This document shows, one piece after another, positions 34,294-43,775 of a stretch of 64,000 nt of DNA (positions within the stretch are counted from its first letter, which is position 1; each line of letters opens with the position of its first letter). Below the pieces are notes generated by a model, which had not been told where the DNA came from, searched no databases, and saw only the letters and a program-made list of their open reading frames with translations. This DNA is from Methanobacterium sp. UBA176 (lineage in GTDB: Archaea > Methanobacteriota > Methanobacteria > Methanobacteriales > Methanobacteriaceae), in contig DAVZ01000055.1 of NCBI GenBank assembly GCA_002505765.1, positions 35,592 to 99,591 on the forward strand, written 5' to 3'. The position numbers were made by a program, and so were the translations under genes.

Positions 34294-36462
34294 ATGGATA
34301 AAAACAGTAAACAAACTGTTAGCGGTGGCACGACGAACCTTGAATGGTGGCCTAACAAGTTGAATCTCGACATACTGCGCCAGCATTCCTCGAAGTCCAA
34401 TCCAATGGACGAGGGTTTCAACTACGCTGAAGAATTCAAGAGTCTCGACTTTAAGACCCTGAAGAAGGACCTCCATGAACTGATGACGAAGTCACAGGAC
34501 TGGTGGCCAGCGGACTTTGGCCACTACGGACCTTTATTTATCCGCATGGCGTGGCACGCCGCCGGTACCTACCGTGTTGGTGATGGTCGCGGCGGGGGGG
34601 GTAACGGTAACCAGCGCTTTGCGCCTCTAAATAGCTGGCCCGACAATCAGAACCTCGACAAAGCGCGCCGACTGCTCTGGCCCATCAAGCAGAAGTACGG
34701 CCGGAAAATTTCCTGGGCCGACCTCTTGATTCTCGCTGGCAATGTCGCCATGGAATCCATGGGTTTTGCGACCTTCGGTTTCGGTGGCGGGCGTGAGGAT
34801 ATCTGGGAACCAGAAAAGGACATAAACTGGGGTTCCGAGAGAGAGTGGCTTGGAGACGAACGCTACACCGGTGAACGTGAACTCGAGAAACCACTCGCCG
34901 CCGTTCAGATGGGCCTGATCTATGTGAACCCGGAAGGCCCGAACGGCAACCCAGACCCCATCGCTGCGGCGCAGGATATCCGCGATATCTTCGCTCGCAT
35001 GGCGATGAACGACGAGGAAACAGTAGCCCTCATTGCTGGTGGCCACGCCTTCGGCAAAACCCATGGCGCCGGCGACCCAAAGAATGTGGGACCAGAGCCA
35101 GAAGCAGCTCCAATCGAGGAGCAGGGCCTGGGCTGGAAAAGCAGCTTCGGCACGGGCAAAGGCAACGACACGATTACCAGCGGCCCGGAACTTATCTGGA
35201 CCAACACGCCAACGAAGTGGGACAACAACTTCTTCCGGATCTTATTCGAATTCGAATGGGAGCTGACTAAAAGCCCAGCCGGTGCATACCAGTGGAAGCC
35301 GAAGGGTGACGCTGGAGCCGATACCGTGCCGGATCCGCATGACCCATCAAAGCGTCGCACCCCCGGCATGTTGACCACCGACCTTTCTTTGCGACTTGAC
35401 CCTATCTACGAAAAGATCTCAAGGCGCTTCTATGAGAACCCGGATCAACTTACAGACGCGTTCGCCCGTGCGTGGTTCAAGCTTACCCACCGTGACATGG
35501 GCCCGCGGACACGCTATCTCGGCCCGGAGGTACCGGACGAGGAACTCATCTGGCAGGACCCCATCCCTGCGGTCAATCACGAACTGATTGATGAAGAAGA
35601 CATCACCACTCTCAAGGGCATGATATCTGCCTCTGGCCTATCAGTTTCAGAGCTGGTTTCCACCGCCTGGGCCTCGGCATCCACCTTCCGCGGCTCAGAT
35701 AAGCGTGGAGGTGCCAATGGCGCCCGCATTCGCCTGGCACCTCAGAAGGATTGGGAAGTCAACCAGCCAGCCCAGTTAGCCAGAGTGCTTGAAATGCTGG
35801 AGGGCATCCAGAGCGAATTTAACGAAGCACAAAAAGGCGGCAAAAAGGTTTCGCTGGCTGATCTCATCGTTTTGGCTGGTTGCGCGGGTGTTGAGCAGGC
35901 TGCAAAAAATGCTGGCCACGATGTAACTGTGCCCTTCACGCCGGGACGCATGGACGCCCTGGAGGAGCAGACCGATGTGAACTCCTTTGCCGTGCTAGAA
36001 CCAGTTGCAGACGGCTTCCGCAACTATCAGAAGACTCAAAGCGAAGTTAGACCTGAAGAGTTGCTGGTGGACAAAGCGCAATTGCTGACATTGACCGTTC
36101 CTGAGATGACGGTTCTCATTGGCGGCTTACGTGTCCTGAATGCCAACTTTGGACAATCCCCGAATGGCGTCTTCACTGAGCAGCCCGAGGCGCTTACCAA
36201 CGATTTCTTTGTGAATTTGCTTGATATGAAAACAGAATGGAATGCATCTACAGAGGACAATGATGCATACGAGGGGCGGGACCGAGCAACAGGCGAACTC
36301 AGGTGGACCGGCACTCGTGTCGACCTCATCTTCGGTTCAAACTCCGAGCTCAGGGCATTGGCAGAAGTCTATGCATGTGAGGACTCCTCAGAGAAGTTCC
36401 TGCACGACTTTATTAAGGCGTGGGACAAGGTCATGAACCTGGATAGATTCGACCTGGCCTAA
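34294..36462 (+). CDS. katG: Catalase-peroxidase KatG, horizontally acquired
   Basis: A 722-residue full-length KatG. The distal heme side is R84-W87-H88 (RMAWHAAGTYR), the Trp-Tyr-Met adduct is W87-Y210-M236 (GLIYVNPEG, RMAMND) and the proximal ligand is H251 (GGHAFGKTHG). The C-terminal half is the usual inactive repeat. It decomposes hydrogen peroxide. Codons such as CTG, CGC and GGC make it far richer in GC than any neighbour, and its GC-rich composition creates long antisense frames. The coding part looks bacterial, while the leader and ribosome-binding site (AAAAAAGGAGTG) are AT-rich like the host. Confidence 0.97.
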   Translation: MDKNSKQTVSGGTTNLEWWPNKLNLDILRQHSSKSNPMDEGFNYAEEFKSLDFKTLKKDLHELMTKSQDWWPADFGHYGPLFIRMAWHAAGTYRVGDGRGGGGNGNQRFAPLNSWPDNQNLDKARRLLWPIKQKYGRKISWADLLILAGNVAMESMGFATFGFGGGREDIWEPEKDINWGSEREWLGDERYTGERELEKPLAAVQMGLIYVNPEGPNGNPDPIAAAQDIRDIFARMAMNDEETVALIAGGHAFGKTHGAGDPKNVGPEPEAAPIEEQGLGWKSSFGTGKGNDTITSGPELIWTNTPTKWDNNFFRILFEFEWELTKSPAGAYQWKPKGDAGADTVPDPHDPSKRRTPGMLTTDLSLRLDPIYEKISRRFYENPDQLTDAFARAWFKLTHRDMGPRTRYLGPEVPDEELIWQDPIPAVNHELIDEEDITTLKGMISASGLSVSELVSTAWASASTFRGSDKRGGANGARIRLAPQKDWEVNQPAQLARVLEMLEGIQSEFNEAQKGGKKVSLADLIVLAGCAGVEQAAKNAGHDVTVPFTPGRMDALEEQTDVNSFAVLEPVADGFRNYQKTQSEVRPEELLVDKAQLLTLTVPEMTVLIGGLRVLNANFGQSPNGVFTEQPEALTNDFFVNLLDMKTEWNASTEDNDAYEGRDRATGELRWTGTRVDLIFGSNSELRALAEVYACEDSSEKFLHDFIKAWDKVMNLDRFDLA

Positions 36463-36491
36463 TTGTGAATCATATCGCTCTGGACTAAACG

Positions 36492-36541
36492 CTGGATAAC
36501 TTAATCATCATTTCTTTTACTAAGAAACGATGATTATCCAG
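36492..36541 (+). terminator. Long hairpin after katG
   Basis: CTGGATAA...AATCATC..TTTCTT pairs with AAGAAA.GATGATT.TCCAG across a loop of about five bases, with a few mismatches. It starts 30 bases after the katG stop. It has no T run directly after it. It may be a terminator brought in with the gene, or an mRNA 3'-end stabiliser. Confidence 0.5.
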
Positions 36542-36616
36542 TGTACACTTCAGTGAAATATAAATAAATTAAATTTTTTTTTAAACTATTTAAAATCTTT
36601 AAGGAGGTATTTCATT

Positions 36617-37174
36617 ATGAAAAGAAGGAAAATCGCATGGGGAATTACAGGTGCTGGTGATAAAATAGAAAAAACCATCGAAGTAATGAAAGAAATAAAT
36701 GAAGATTTTAAAGATCGTGTTGATATTGAAGTTTTTATCTCAAAAGCAGGTGATCATGTTATTAAATATTATGGACTATCCAGCAAACTGGAAAACAATT
36801 TTGACAAAATTTGGGTTGAAATTAATCCTAACGCACCATTTTTAGCAGGTAATATTCAATTAGGTAAGTACGAATTCATGTTAATTGCACCAGCTACATC
36901 TAACACCGTTGCCAAGATATCAATGAGGATGGGAGATACATTACTCTCCAATGCTGCAATTATGGGCCAGAAAGCAGATGTTCCCCTTTATATATTACCC
37001 TCTGATTACGAAGAAGGTGTTACCATAACTAAATTACCAAATGGAAAGGATTTAAAAATTTCCATACGTAAAGAAGATGTAGAACACGTTCAAAGACTTG
37101 CTAAAATGTATAAAACATTCATGATAAAGGAACCAGAAGATTTAATAAATGTATTCGTAGAACATTTCCCGTAA
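36617..37174 (+). CDS. afpA: Archaeoflavoprotein AfpA
   Basis: A 185-residue flavoprotein starting MKRRKIAWGITGAGDKIEKT, with APATSNTVAKISMRMGDTLL and NAAIMGQKADVPLYILPSDY, the FMN-binding features of the AfpA/flavoprotein (HFCD-like) family. In archaea AfpA accepts electrons from ferredoxin and is linked to oxidative-stress or rubredoxin chains, which fits its place after katG and near rubrerythrin. A strong AAGGAGG precedes the ATG. Confidence 0.88.
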   Translation: MKRRKIAWGITGAGDKIEKTIEVMKEINEDFKDRVDIEVFISKAGDHVIKYYGLSSKLENNFDKIWVEINPNAPFLAGNIQLGKYEFMLIAPATSNTVAKISMRMGDTLLSNAAIMGQKADVPLYILPSDYEEGVTITKLPNGKDLKISIRKEDVEHVQRLAKMYKTFMIKEPEDLINVFVEHFP

Positions 37175-37222
37175 CAAGTTCCATTTAATTTAAAAAAATT
37201 AGAATATTTTTGGGGGGAGGGT

Positions 37223-37609
37223 ATGGAATTAAAAAGAGTATTTTTTTTCAGTTTAGGTGCTACATTGCTTAGTGTAGGTGCTGCAGGAGTCTTTATTCCG
37301 TTACTGCCCACCACTCCATTTGTTTTAGCTTCAGTCTTTTGTTTTGGTAAAAGTTCAAAAAGGACAGAAAGATGGGTTTCAAATAACCGCTATTTTGGAA
37401 GTTATATAGAAAATTATAAGACCAATCAAGGCGTGCCTTTAGATGTAAAAATAAAAAGTATTGTTTTTTTATGGATTATGTTAATATGTTCATCCATTAT
37501 CTTTTTCAACCACTATATTCCCATAATAATGACCTCTGTGGGAATAATAGTAACAGCACATATATTGCTGCTTAAAACAAAAAGAAGTAGTAATTTCATG
37601 GATCATTGA
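37223..37609 (+). CDS. DUF454 (YbaN-like) membrane protein
   Basis: A 128-residue protein with three hydrophobic helices. VGAAGVFIPLLPTTPFVLAS and CFGKSSKRTERWVSNNRYFG are the hallmark of DUF454. Function is unknown. It follows afpA by 48 bases behind GGGGGGAGG and may be co-transcribed. Confidence 0.88.
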   Translation: MELKRVFFFSLGATLLSVGAAGVFIPLLPTTPFVLASVFCFGKSSKRTERWVSNNRYFGSYIENYKTNQGVPLDVKIKSIVFLWIMLICSSIIFFNHYIPIIMTSVGIIVTAHILLLKTKRSSNFMDH

Positions 37610-37667
37610 CATATTGAAACTGTATATGGTAAAAAAAAGTTACTTTAACTTTAAAAGAAACACATTT

Positions 37668-38318
37668 TTAATTAACTTTCTCTAATTCTCCATTTTTGAT
37701 AGAAAACAAATTATCTGCATAATCAGCTAAATCAGAATTATTGGAAACCATTAAAACTGTATATTTATCTCCTATATCTCTTATTAAATCCATTAAAACA
37801 TCTGTACTATCTGCATCAAGTTCACCAGTCGGTTCATCTGCTAAAATAAGAGAGGGATGGTTGATCATTGCTCTTGCCAGTCCAGCCTTCTGCTCATATT
37901 CTGTAGAAAGCTCTTCAGGGAATTTACGGCTATCCATTATATCCACGCTTTTTAAGAGTTCTATTGCTTTTTCTTTATCTGGAGAAATCATAGGAAGCAT
38001 TGTATTTTCCAAAATGTTTAAATAAGGTAGTAAATTTTCCCTTTGATAAATAATTCCAATTTCTCTCTTTCTAATTTTACTTCTTTCTGGTTTAGGTAGA
38101 TAGGAAGTATTTTTACCCCTTATTATAACTTCTCCATTTGTAGGGGTGTCTATTAAACTTGCAATATTTAAAAGCGTTGTTTTACCAGATCCAGAGGGCC
38201 CTAAAATAAGATTAAGAGAATTTTTCTTAAAAAGGAAATTAATCCCTTTTAAAGCATCCACCTTTTCTGCGCCATATGTTTTCCACACCTCTTTGAACTC
38301 CAGGATTTTGTCTTTCAT
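37668..38318 (-). CDS. ABC transporter ATP-binding protein (MacB/LolD type)
   Basis: A 216-residue ATPase: Walker A GPSGSGKTTL, Q-loop IYQRENLLPYLN, Walker B LILADEPTGELD. The signature region reads LSTEYEQKAGLARAMINHP, a clearly non-canonical LSGGQ (the S-G-G-Q is replaced), although the following ARAMINHP is normal. The gene overlaps the stop of its FtsX-like permease (ATGA). MacB/LolD-type systems perform mechanical work or export; the substrate is unknown. Confidence 0.92.
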   Translation of the reverse strand: MKDKILEFKEVWKTYGAEKVDALKGINFLFKKNSLNLILGPSGSGKTTLLNIASLIDTPTNGEVIIRGKNTSYLPKPERSKIRKREIGIIYQRENLLPYLNILENTMLPMISPDKEKAIELLKSVDIMDSRKFPEELSTEYEQKAGLARAMINHPSLILADEPTGELDADSTDVLMDLIRDIGDKYTVLMVSNNSDLADYADNLFSIKNGELEKVN

Positions 38319-39004
38319 ATCCTTAATGCCTCCACAGGATCCTTTTTAGTGTTATACCAAACAGAAAAAGCTGCTAATAACGCACTAAGCGCTGATGTAA
38401 TAACTATTGCTCCAATTGGAAGCCATACTGGCATTACAATTGAAAGAAGCCCTATTTGAATAATTTTTGACAAAATAGTTACTCCCACAACAACCAGCAC
38501 AGTACCAACCACGGCACCTATAAGACCCAATATAGACGCCTCTAAAAGCAGACTTAACATTATCTGAAGCTCGGTAAAGCCCATAGATTTTAATAGAGCT
38601 ATTTCTCTCTTTCTTTCCAGTAAATTAAGATCCATAGTATAGGTTATCCCAAAAATACCCACTAAAAACACTATGCTGGCCATTAAATCTATAATGGAAA
38701 TGATATTTCTTAAAATACTTCTTATACCAGTTATGATTTGTGAATTAGAAAGTTCTGTTCCTAATATGGAATTAATATAATCGTTTAAAGCATTTATAGC
38801 GTTATTAACTCCTATATTGGTGTTTGAACTCGAAATTGAAACTCCCGCAGCAGTTTGATTTTCGCCAAGGAATGTGCTGATCCCTATCCCCGATCCAATG
38901 AGTATTAAGAGTACAATTACTCCAAAGGCTATCCTTAAAGCCGTTGATATGTTTCTCCACCAGTTTCTACGTAAATTTTTGTATGAAAGACTGTAGATGC
39001 CCAT
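38315..39004 (-). CDS. FtsX-like ABC permease
   Basis: A 229-residue protein with four hydrophobic helices: one N-terminal (YKNLRRNWWRNISTALRIAF leads into it), an external loop of only about 60 residues rich in Ser/Asn, then the three-helix FtsX domain (ERKREIALLKSMGFTELQIM is the conserved cytoplasmic coupling segment). It is shorter than MacB-type permeases, whose periplasmic domain is much larger. It probably works as a homodimer with the adjacent ATPase. Confidence 0.88.
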   Translation of the reverse strand: MGIYSLSYKNLRRNWWRNISTALRIAFGVIVLLILIGSGIGISTFLGENQTAAGVSISSSNTNIGVNNAINALNDYINSILGTELSNSQIITGIRSILRNIISIIDLMASIVFLVGIFGITYTMDLNLLERKREIALLKSMGFTELQIMLSLLLEASILGLIGAVVGTVLVVVGVTILSKIIQIGLLSIVMPVWLPIGAIVITSALSALLAAFSVWYNTKKDPVEALRI

Positions 39005-39019
39005 ATTTGCCCCATTAAT

Positions 39020-39781
39020 TTAACTTCCCTTTTTAACTTCTTCCAGTTCTTTCTCTATCTTATCCAATTTTTCCAGGATGTTTTCCATTGATTCATTTTG
39101 CCTCTTTATTTCTTTTTTTCTTTCTTTTCTTAATTCTTCGATAAGAGCAGATGCTATTGCCGCAGTAATCCATCCTGTGTAAGCAACACCTACAATTATT
39201 GCTATTACAGATACCAGTTTACCTATTCCTGTATAGGGAACAATGTTTCCATAACCTACAGTTGTCATGGATACAATCATGAAAAATGCCGAATCATCGA
39301 GGTTTGTGACTTCTGGGTTAACTGGGGATTCAATCCAGAAAAAAATTAAAGATCCAAAGATAAATGAACCTAAAAGAATGAATGTTGCCACATCCAATTT
39401 TGTTTTTTCTGTAAATCTTATTATATCTCTTATTTTGAGTAAATACCTGATTAAAGCATGTATTCTTATTAAAAATAATATTATTATAATTAAATTAGCA
39501 GTGGGGGCTAACACTATTACAATATATGCTACAGGGACTATTGCAAAAATATCCATCCAGTTTTTTGCCATAAACTGTTTCTTATTTTTTGCTTTATTCA
39601 ACCTGGATAAAGCATGGAAAATTACCAAGACAGATACAATTAAATCAAACTCAATAAGTCCCAATATAGTTGTCTTTAAATTTAAAGCAAAACTTAAAGC
39701 CATAAAAATTAAGAATATAATATCAATAAATATAAAAATGAATAAAAAGGCATTAAATATAACTTTGAAGTTTCTCTGCAT
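39020..39781 (-). CDS. Voltage-gated-like potassium channel
   Basis: A 253-residue protein with about six membrane helices. The pore filter MTTVGYGNIVPYT is canonical for K+ channels. The helix before the pore unit (LIRIHALIRYLLKIRDIIRF) has regularly spaced Arg/Lys like an S4 voltage sensor. The C-terminal 35 residues form a coiled coil (NESMENILEKLDKIEKELEE) suited to tetramerisation. There is no RCK domain. Confidence 0.9.
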   Translation of the reverse strand: MQRNFKVIFNAFLFIFIFIDIIFLIFMALSFALNLKTTILGLIEFDLIVSVLVIFHALSRLNKAKNKKQFMAKNWMDIFAIVPVAYIVIVLAPTANLIIIILFLIRIHALIRYLLKIRDIIRFTEKTKLDVATFILLGSFIFGSLIFFWIESPVNPEVTNLDDSAFFMIVSMTTVGYGNIVPYTGIGKLVSVIAIIVGVAYTGWITAAIASALIEELRKERKKEIKRQNESMENILEKLDKIEKELEEVKKGS

Positions 39782-39805
39782 GTTATCATCATAAGTTTTA
39801 TGGAT

Positions 39806-41335
39806 TTAATTTCTGTTTTTTGGTATAAAAATACTGGTAATAAAGCCTAAAAGCAGAATAATTGTCAGTGCATTAAACGTCTGTTTCATTGCGCTGCTAA
39901 TTGTTGATTCTACAATTTGGGTAGCTTGCGGTATTAATTCTGGAGGTATCTGTGGTTTTTCAGTCTGCATCTTTTCCACATATGCAAAAAGACTGCTCTG
40001 AATCTGTTCTGTGGTCATATTTCCAGCTAAACCTGATGCTTCAATACCCGCCGTAAGTCCTGTGAATATTCCCAGTAAAAGTAAAACTCCTATTAACGCC
40101 GTACCCATTGAATAGCCCAAATTTTTAAATGCATTCAAGAAACCTGCGGCATCAGTTTCTTGATCATCTCTTACAGCAGACATAGTAAGGTTGGTTAGTT
40201 GTGAAAGTAAAAATCCGACTCCAATTCCAAATACAACTGTTCCAGGGATGATATCAGCTATTTTAGTGTTTATATTGAATTCTCCACCTAATATGAATGC
40301 TCCTGCTGCAGCAATAAAGAATCCGATCATTACAATATATTTAGACTCTAATTTCGACGATAGTTTAGCTCCTATTAAAGAAAAAAACAAAATGGTGATT
40401 GAAGCAGGCAAAAGGGCAACGCCAGTCATAAATGCATCTAATTCGGTAACCTGTTGTAAAAAGACTGGAATTATAAATAAAAATCCTGCAAGGGGGATTT
40501 GCTGTATAACTGAGTTTAAATTACCTAAACCAAATAAACGGTTTTTAAGAAGTGAAATATCAGATAAAGGTTCTACTCCCTTATTAATTCTCCTTCTCTG
40601 CCATAATAAAAAGATTATAAACAGAATAGAGCCTGAAACTATTAATACTGTTACATATTCCCAATTTTGGGGCTTGGTTAGTAATAAAATTCCAAGTACA
40701 ATCAAAACCAGAGAAACTATTGAAAGCAGAGCACCTAATATGTCTAAATCCTTCCATTTTAAGGTTGGTTTGGATTCAGTTAAATAGTGCCTGAAAATTA
40801 AGATTACGGCAACGAAAATGAGCTCGGATGCAAATACAAGCCTCCAGGTAAGGTAGGTTGTGAAAATTCCACCCACTATTGGACCTATTGCGGCTCCAAC
40901 TGCCGCTATGCCTCCCCAAATACCAAAAGCGGTTATTCTGTCTTTACCTTCATAACTGGCACCTACAATTGTTGTAGTAGCCGGTAAAATCATTGCAGCA
41001 CCGATACCTTCCAGAATAGCCCATCCTATAAGCAGCATACCTGCATTAAAGCTTAAAGTAGCTATGGTAGTTCCAGTAGCATAAACGCCTAATCCTAAAA
41101 GGAAAGTTTTCTTTCTACCAAGGATATCCTGTAACTTACTTCCCAACAGCATGAAAGAAGCTATAATTAATGCATATAAAGCTATAATTGACTGAATAAT
41201 TGATAAAGTTGTATCTAATTCTACTACTAATGTGGTTATAGCTACATTCATAGCAGATGAATCTAGAACTATGATAAAAATTGCCATACAGGCGACTATC
41301 ACCACGCCCCACTTATTCAGATCTTTTCTAGCCAT
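39806..41335 (-). CDS. MFS drug exporter, DHA2 (EmrB/QacA-like), second copy
   Basis: A 509-residue, 14-helix transporter: LDSSAMNVAITTLVVELDTT in helix 1, GSKLQDILGRKKTFLLG (motif A) and GAAIGPIVGGIFTTYLTWRL (motif C). It has a large extracellular loop before the last helix (NMTTEQIQSSLFAYVEKMQT and onward). It is likely a proton-driven exporter of drugs or toxic organics. It is only distantly similar to the transporter at 19599-20966. Confidence 0.9.
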   Translation of the reverse strand: MARKDLNKWGVVIVACMAIFIIVLDSSAMNVAITTLVVELDTTLSIIQSIIALYALIIASFMLLGSKLQDILGRKKTFLLGLGVYATGTTIATLSFNAGMLLIGWAILEGIGAAMILPATTTIVGASYEGKDRITAFGIWGGIAAVGAAIGPIVGGIFTTYLTWRLVFASELIFVAVILIFRHYLTESKPTLKWKDLDILGALLSIVSLVLIVLGILLLTKPQNWEYVTVLIVSGSILFIIFLLWQRRRINKGVEPLSDISLLKNRLFGLGNLNSVIQQIPLAGFLFIIPVFLQQVTELDAFMTGVALLPASITILFFSLIGAKLSSKLESKYIVMIGFFIAAAGAFILGGEFNINTKIADIIPGTVVFGIGVGFLLSQLTNLTMSAVRDDQETDAAGFLNAFKNLGYSMGTALIGVLLLLGIFTGLTAGIEASGLAGNMTTEQIQSSLFAYVEKMQTEKPQIPPELIPQATQIVESTISSAMKQTFNALTIILLLGFITSIFIPKNRN

Positions 41336-41380
41336 AATATCACATGATATAATGAATAAGGGCTTTCTTGGCTTGAAAAT

Positions 41381-41905
41381 TTATTCTTCTGGAACTTTTG
41401 ATTTCATTAGTTCTGATGGACTGATAAAGAAAAGAGTTATACCATCTACTATTAACCAGATTCCTATCAATAAAGCCAGATAATATGGGTTCCACGCATA
41501 ACTACCAAGTATGATGTATAATATACCTAAAATAATACCCAGTCCACCGACTCCTTTACCAGCAGTTCCTTCTTTAGTGAAGAATGACATTATACCTGAA
41601 ATAATCAGGAAAAAACCTGCAAAGTAGAGCCAGAAACTTGCTAATAAACTGAATGCAAGTATATTTCCAAATAAGCCAATACCACCAATTACAGCAATAA
41701 TCCCCAGTATTAAAAATGCTATACTTGCTCCCTTACTTTTACTCCATGTTCCAAAGCTTTGAGACAGTAGCCAGATACCTAAAAATATCACGGCAAATCC
41801 TGCAAGCACGCTTGCTGTAAAAACGCTGAATAAAGGAAACGCAATCACTAAAAGACCTAAAATTATTGCTAAAATACCTAATAAAACATTTCCTCCCTCT
41901 GCCAT
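41381..41905 (-). CDS. DUF308/HdeD-like membrane protein
   Basis: A 174-residue protein made of three pairs of hydrophobic helices (LGILAIILGLLVIAFPLFSV, IFLGIWLLSQSF, GIIAVIGGIGLFGN, WLYFAGFFLIISGIMSFF, LGIILGILYIILGSYAW, GIWLIVDGITLFF), the DUF308 repeat pattern. In bacteria HdeD is linked to acid resistance; the archaeal role is unknown. A decayed homologue lies at 43030-43413. Confidence 0.8.
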   Translation of the reverse strand: MAEGGNVLLGILAIILGLLVIAFPLFSVFTASVLAGFAVIFLGIWLLSQSFGTWSKSKGASIAFLILGIIAVIGGIGLFGNILAFSLLASFWLYFAGFFLIISGIMSFFTKEGTAGKGVGGLGIILGILYIILGSYAWNPYYLALLIGIWLIVDGITLFFISPSELMKSKVPEE

Positions 41906-42009
41906 TTTATCATCTCCTATAAATAGCTCAAAAAAGCCCTCAATTATATATTTAACACTTATAATTTATATATATTAGTATTAGATAAGGGATGGTGGGG
42001 AGATTTTTT

Positions 42010-42675
42010 TTAATTATCATTCATCTTCTTTTCTCTTCTTTTCTTAAAAACGTAATATAGGATAACCAATATTATAATTACAGTTATAATATCAGTTAGA
42101 ATATTTATATTGTTTACATAGACCAAATAAGCATTTCCAAGCTGCCATCCAACAATTCCAAGAATTGTAGCTTGAATCATTGCACCAAAAAATGTAATAA
42201 CCAGGTATTTCTTAAGCGGATACTTTATCAAGCCACAGAAAAGATTTATAGCGATGCTTGGAATAATGGGGATACATCGGGCAGCAAAAAGAAAAAGGTT
42301 ATCATAGCGACTTTCTTCGACCCTTTTTTCTACTTTTTGAACGTCTTCTACAGATACCCCCAGATATTTCCCTGAACGCTCAATAAACGGTGTACCTATT
42401 CTATATGATAAATAATAGTATACTAAGGAGCCTAAAGTGATTCCCAAGGCTGCAGGAAATATTACATTGAAATAAAGCCTTCCTATGGCGTCAAAAGATA
42501 ATGGATTTCCCTTCATTATAAAAAAACTGGAGCCTAAAACAACGATGCTTGAAGGAATGGGAGCAATTATCTGTTCAAGTATGGAGCCAAAAAGTACCCC
42601 TAATGCTCCATAATTCATGAAAAATCCTTCAATAAGAGTTGTAATAGAAAAAGTGAACACCTCAATTTTATTCAA
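42010..42675 (-). CDS. DedA/VTT-domain membrane protein
   Basis: A 221-residue protein of the SNARE-associated/DedA family: LFGSILEQIIAPIPSSIVVL, the mid-region YRIGTPFIERSGKYLGVSVE, and RCIPIIPSIAINLFCGLIKY with the conserved R/P pattern. DedA proteins act in lipid carrier scrambling or proton-dependent transport. The start is uncertain: a GAGGTG lies inside the first codons, so translation may begin a little downstream, for example at the ATG of MNYGALGVLF. Confidence 0.85.
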   Translation of the reverse strand: MNKIEVFTFSITTLIEGFFMNYGALGVLFGSILEQIIAPIPSSIVVLGSSFFIMKGNPLSFDAIGRLYFNVIFPAALGITLGSLVYYYLSYRIGTPFIERSGKYLGVSVEDVQKVEKRVEESRYDNLFLFAARCIPIIPSIAINLFCGLIKYPLKKYLVITFFGAMIQATILGIVGWQLGNAYLVYVNNINILTDIITVIIILVILYYVFKKRREKKMNDN

Positions 42676-43029
42676 TCATATAAATTTATAAATTCTATTT
42701 ATTGTTCCCATTATAACTATTTATGCAATTCTAATTTGTATATTTCATTACAAATAAAACTATTTTTTAACAAAAATAATAGCTTAGAATATATATAAAT
42801 AAGTATTTAAAATGTATAAAAACATTTGAAAACAATTTTAAACCCAAATTAGATTTAAAAAAATAGGAAATTATAATAATTCTTATAACATTAATTATTC
42901 AGTGGATTTAAGTTGTTGGAACTTAAAAAGAGGGATTGAGAAAATCTTCGGTTTTGAACCACAAAAATTGAAAATTTTAAGGTGATTAACATGCAGAAAA
43001 ATAGGAATTGCAGTTATATAGCTTTTCCA

Positions 43030-43413
43030 CTTTAGTATTCATCCCTTTTGCTGTTTTAACCGTGCCTCAGTGCTATTTTTAGGTATATCTTTGTTTTTTA
43101 CTGGTATTTTTCCATAAACGAAAGTGTATTAATGTATATTGAATTGATCCTGAGTATACTGGCCATAATTTTTTTTCTGGGATTCATATTCAATCCAGCC
43201 TTTATTAGTTTTGTAGCACCTTTATTCATGTTTATAGCAGGTATATTCCTTATAATTTCAGGAATAGCAGCTATAACAACTAAAGTCACCAGAAGCAGGT
43301 GGACAGGTGTTGTTGCTTTAGTTTTAGGTATAATCTACCTTATTATAGCTTATCTTGTAAAAGATCCGCTGTATATAGGAATATTACACGGCTTATGGCT
43401 TTTAATTACCTGA
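43030..43413 (+). pseudogene. Decayed DUF308-like membrane protein gene
   Basis: The open part, 43132-43413, has three hydrophobic helices (LFMFIAGIFLIISGIAAITT, LVLGIIYLIIAYLVKDPLY) closely matching the C-terminal half of the protein at 41381-41905, and stops early at GLWLLIT where that protein continues GIWLIVDGITLFF. Upstream, other frames give LVFIPFAVLT and ASVLFLGISLFFTGIF, fragments of its first half. The gene is therefore frameshifted and truncated. The preceding 42676-43029 is AT-rich with nothing recognisable. Confidence 0.65.
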
Positions 43414-43638
43414 TAGTCATGATATTACAGAAAGATTAAATAATCATTCCAGCAACTCATTTTTAATTATTAAAAAAAAAATATATTGAAGCTTTTTATT
43501 AAGCCAATATAAACAAAAAAAAAATAATATATAACAGGCTTTAATTAATTTACAATAACTCTTTTAGTTTAATTTAAATAGTTAGTAATTATAATACTAA
43601 TCATAGGTTGATCGAAACATTTAATAGTATATAAGCTA

Positions 43639-43658
43639 ATTCTCTCTTAAAAGAGAAT
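43639..43658. promoter_or_regulatory. Inverted repeat just downstream of the TATA box of ino1
   Basis: ATTCTCT-CTTAAA-AGAGAAT forms 7-bp arms. It lies about 12 bases after a TATA-like AGTATATAAG (43626-43635), about where transcription should start, and 118 bases before the TTG start of the inositol-phosphate synthase. The position suits a repressor operator. No regulator is known from the sequence. The rest of 43414-43775 is AT-rich without a gene. Confidence 0.45.
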
Positions 43659-43775
43659 ATAATTACTTGAAAGATAAAATAGAAATAGAAGAAGTAAATA
43701 AAATTGTGATATTAATTTTATATAACATTGATAAGCACATCAACGTTTATAATAGTGTTTTAGAGGGTGTTACAC

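Noticed and set aside
34627..36329. Several long frames antisense to or overlapping katG
   Set aside because: They are a side effect of the GC-rich codon usage of katG and show no protein features.
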